64,000 bases of DNA from Ottowia thiooxydans DSM 14619. GTDB lineage: Bacteria; Pseudomonadota; Gammaproteobacteria; Burkholderiales; Burkholderiaceae_C. Under the pieces are notes generated by a model that was not told the origin of the DNA, made no database searches, and was given only the letters and a program-made list of their open reading frames with translations. The translations under genes and the position numbers were made by a program. Location of the stretch: contig NZ_AUGX01000008.1 of NCBI RefSeq assembly GCF_000422885.1, positions 1 through 64,000 on the forward strand, read 5' to 3'. Within the stretch, counting starts at the first letter, position 1, and every line of letters begins with the position of its first letter. This document shows positions 63,823-64,000 of the stretch, piece by piece.

Positions 63823-64000
63823 TCAGGTTTGTACGGTCAAAAGGGGCGGTTGCACCAGCCCGAAGCTGCGCAGCGTGCCCAACAACTCGTGGTGGCCGAA
63901 TGCCTGGCAACCGGATGCAAAGCCGACTCGCTTAGGGGATTGCTGCAGCAACCACGAGGCAGCGAATGCGTTCAGCAAGCCAGTTTGCTTGTAGTTGCAA
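63823..64000 (-). CDS. Partial: C-terminus of a saccharopine-dehydrogenase-like protein (inferred)
   Basis: The last 59 codons of a gene that enters from beyond the right edge: CNYKQTGLLNAFAASWLLQ, RVGFASGCQAFGHHELLGTL and LVQPPLLTVQT with stop. From recollection, the ASGCQAFGHHELLG pattern resembles the ends of saccharopine-dehydrogenase/trans-acting enoyl-reductase-like proteins, but the fragment is short. It lies ten bases upstream of the acyl-CoA synthetase and belongs to the same operon. Confidence 0.6.
   Translation of the reverse strand, partial: CNYKQTGLLNAFAASWLLQQSPKRVGFASGCQAFGHHELLGTLRSFGLVQPPLLTVQT

Overview
The window is high-GC chromosomal DNA, most likely from a betaproteobacterium of the order Burkholderiales and probably Comamonadaceae-like. 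The reasons are the mreBCD-mrdA and gatCAB-pyrE housekeeping blocks, the IPTL-CTERM surface proteins, DUF4148-like, DUF4124 and DUF2501 small exported proteins, and the RND efflux operon under a TtgR/AcrR-type repressor. The species cannot be named from sequence reading alone.

Layout. 1-7.4 kb is accessory. A small exported protein gene is present twice (371-673 and a frameshifted copy at 3293-3596, each with its terminator) around two unrecognised genes with possible zinc-binding cysteines. Membrane and lipoprotein genes and a leucine-rich-repeat IPTL-CTERM protein follow. 7.6-15.7 kb holds tRNA-Arg(CCG), a divergent TetR repressor with its operator, a three-gene RND pump and a di-heme cytochrome c5. 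15.8-23 kb carries DUF2501, DUF1275, a two-subunit biotin-dependent acyl-CoA carboxylase and a catalase. 23-28.6 kb is the cell-elongation operon mreB-mreC-mreD-mrdA (minus strand) ending in an MgtC-family gene, with a striking nested inverted repeat between mreB and mreC. 28.8-34 kb holds gatCAB (tRNA amidation), small membrane and exported proteins and pyrE.

34-41.5 kb contains divergent regulator-enzyme pairs (LysR with a short-chain dehydrogenase; a cysteine-containing COG2345-type regulator with an MFS exporter), an ECF sigma/anti-sigma operon with its secreted partner, and a deletion scar that preserves only the ends of another LysR/SDR pair.

41.6-57.4 kb is the most unusual part. A 1403-residue IPTL-CTERM protein with six near-identical 261-bp repeats is followed by two cargo blocks. 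Each block is bordered by a copy of the 3' end of the exonuclease III gene xthA (fragments at 45876-45977 and 51340-51467, intact gene at 56626-57414, all in the same orientation). Block A (46-51.3 kb) has a LysR regulator, lipoproteins, a methyltransferase, DUF2141 and a carotenoid oxygenase. Block B (51.5-56.2 kb) is a tightly overlapping three-gene cassette: a probable DNA-binding regulator behind a palindromic operator, a large N6-adenine-type DNA methylase, and a small protein with a PD-(D/E)XK-like nuclease motif. I read it as a restriction-modification-like defence cassette and could not match it to a named system. No integrase or transposase is visible in either block.

57.5-64 kb holds a PaiB-like flavin protein gene and a minus-strand operon: the end of a saccharopine-dehydrogenase-like gene (inferred), an acyl-CoA synthetase, a lipid-transfer/thiolase-like protein and a 913-residue MalT/LuxR-type regulator as its last gene. 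This looks like a lipid or carboxylic-acid catabolic unit carrying its own regulator.
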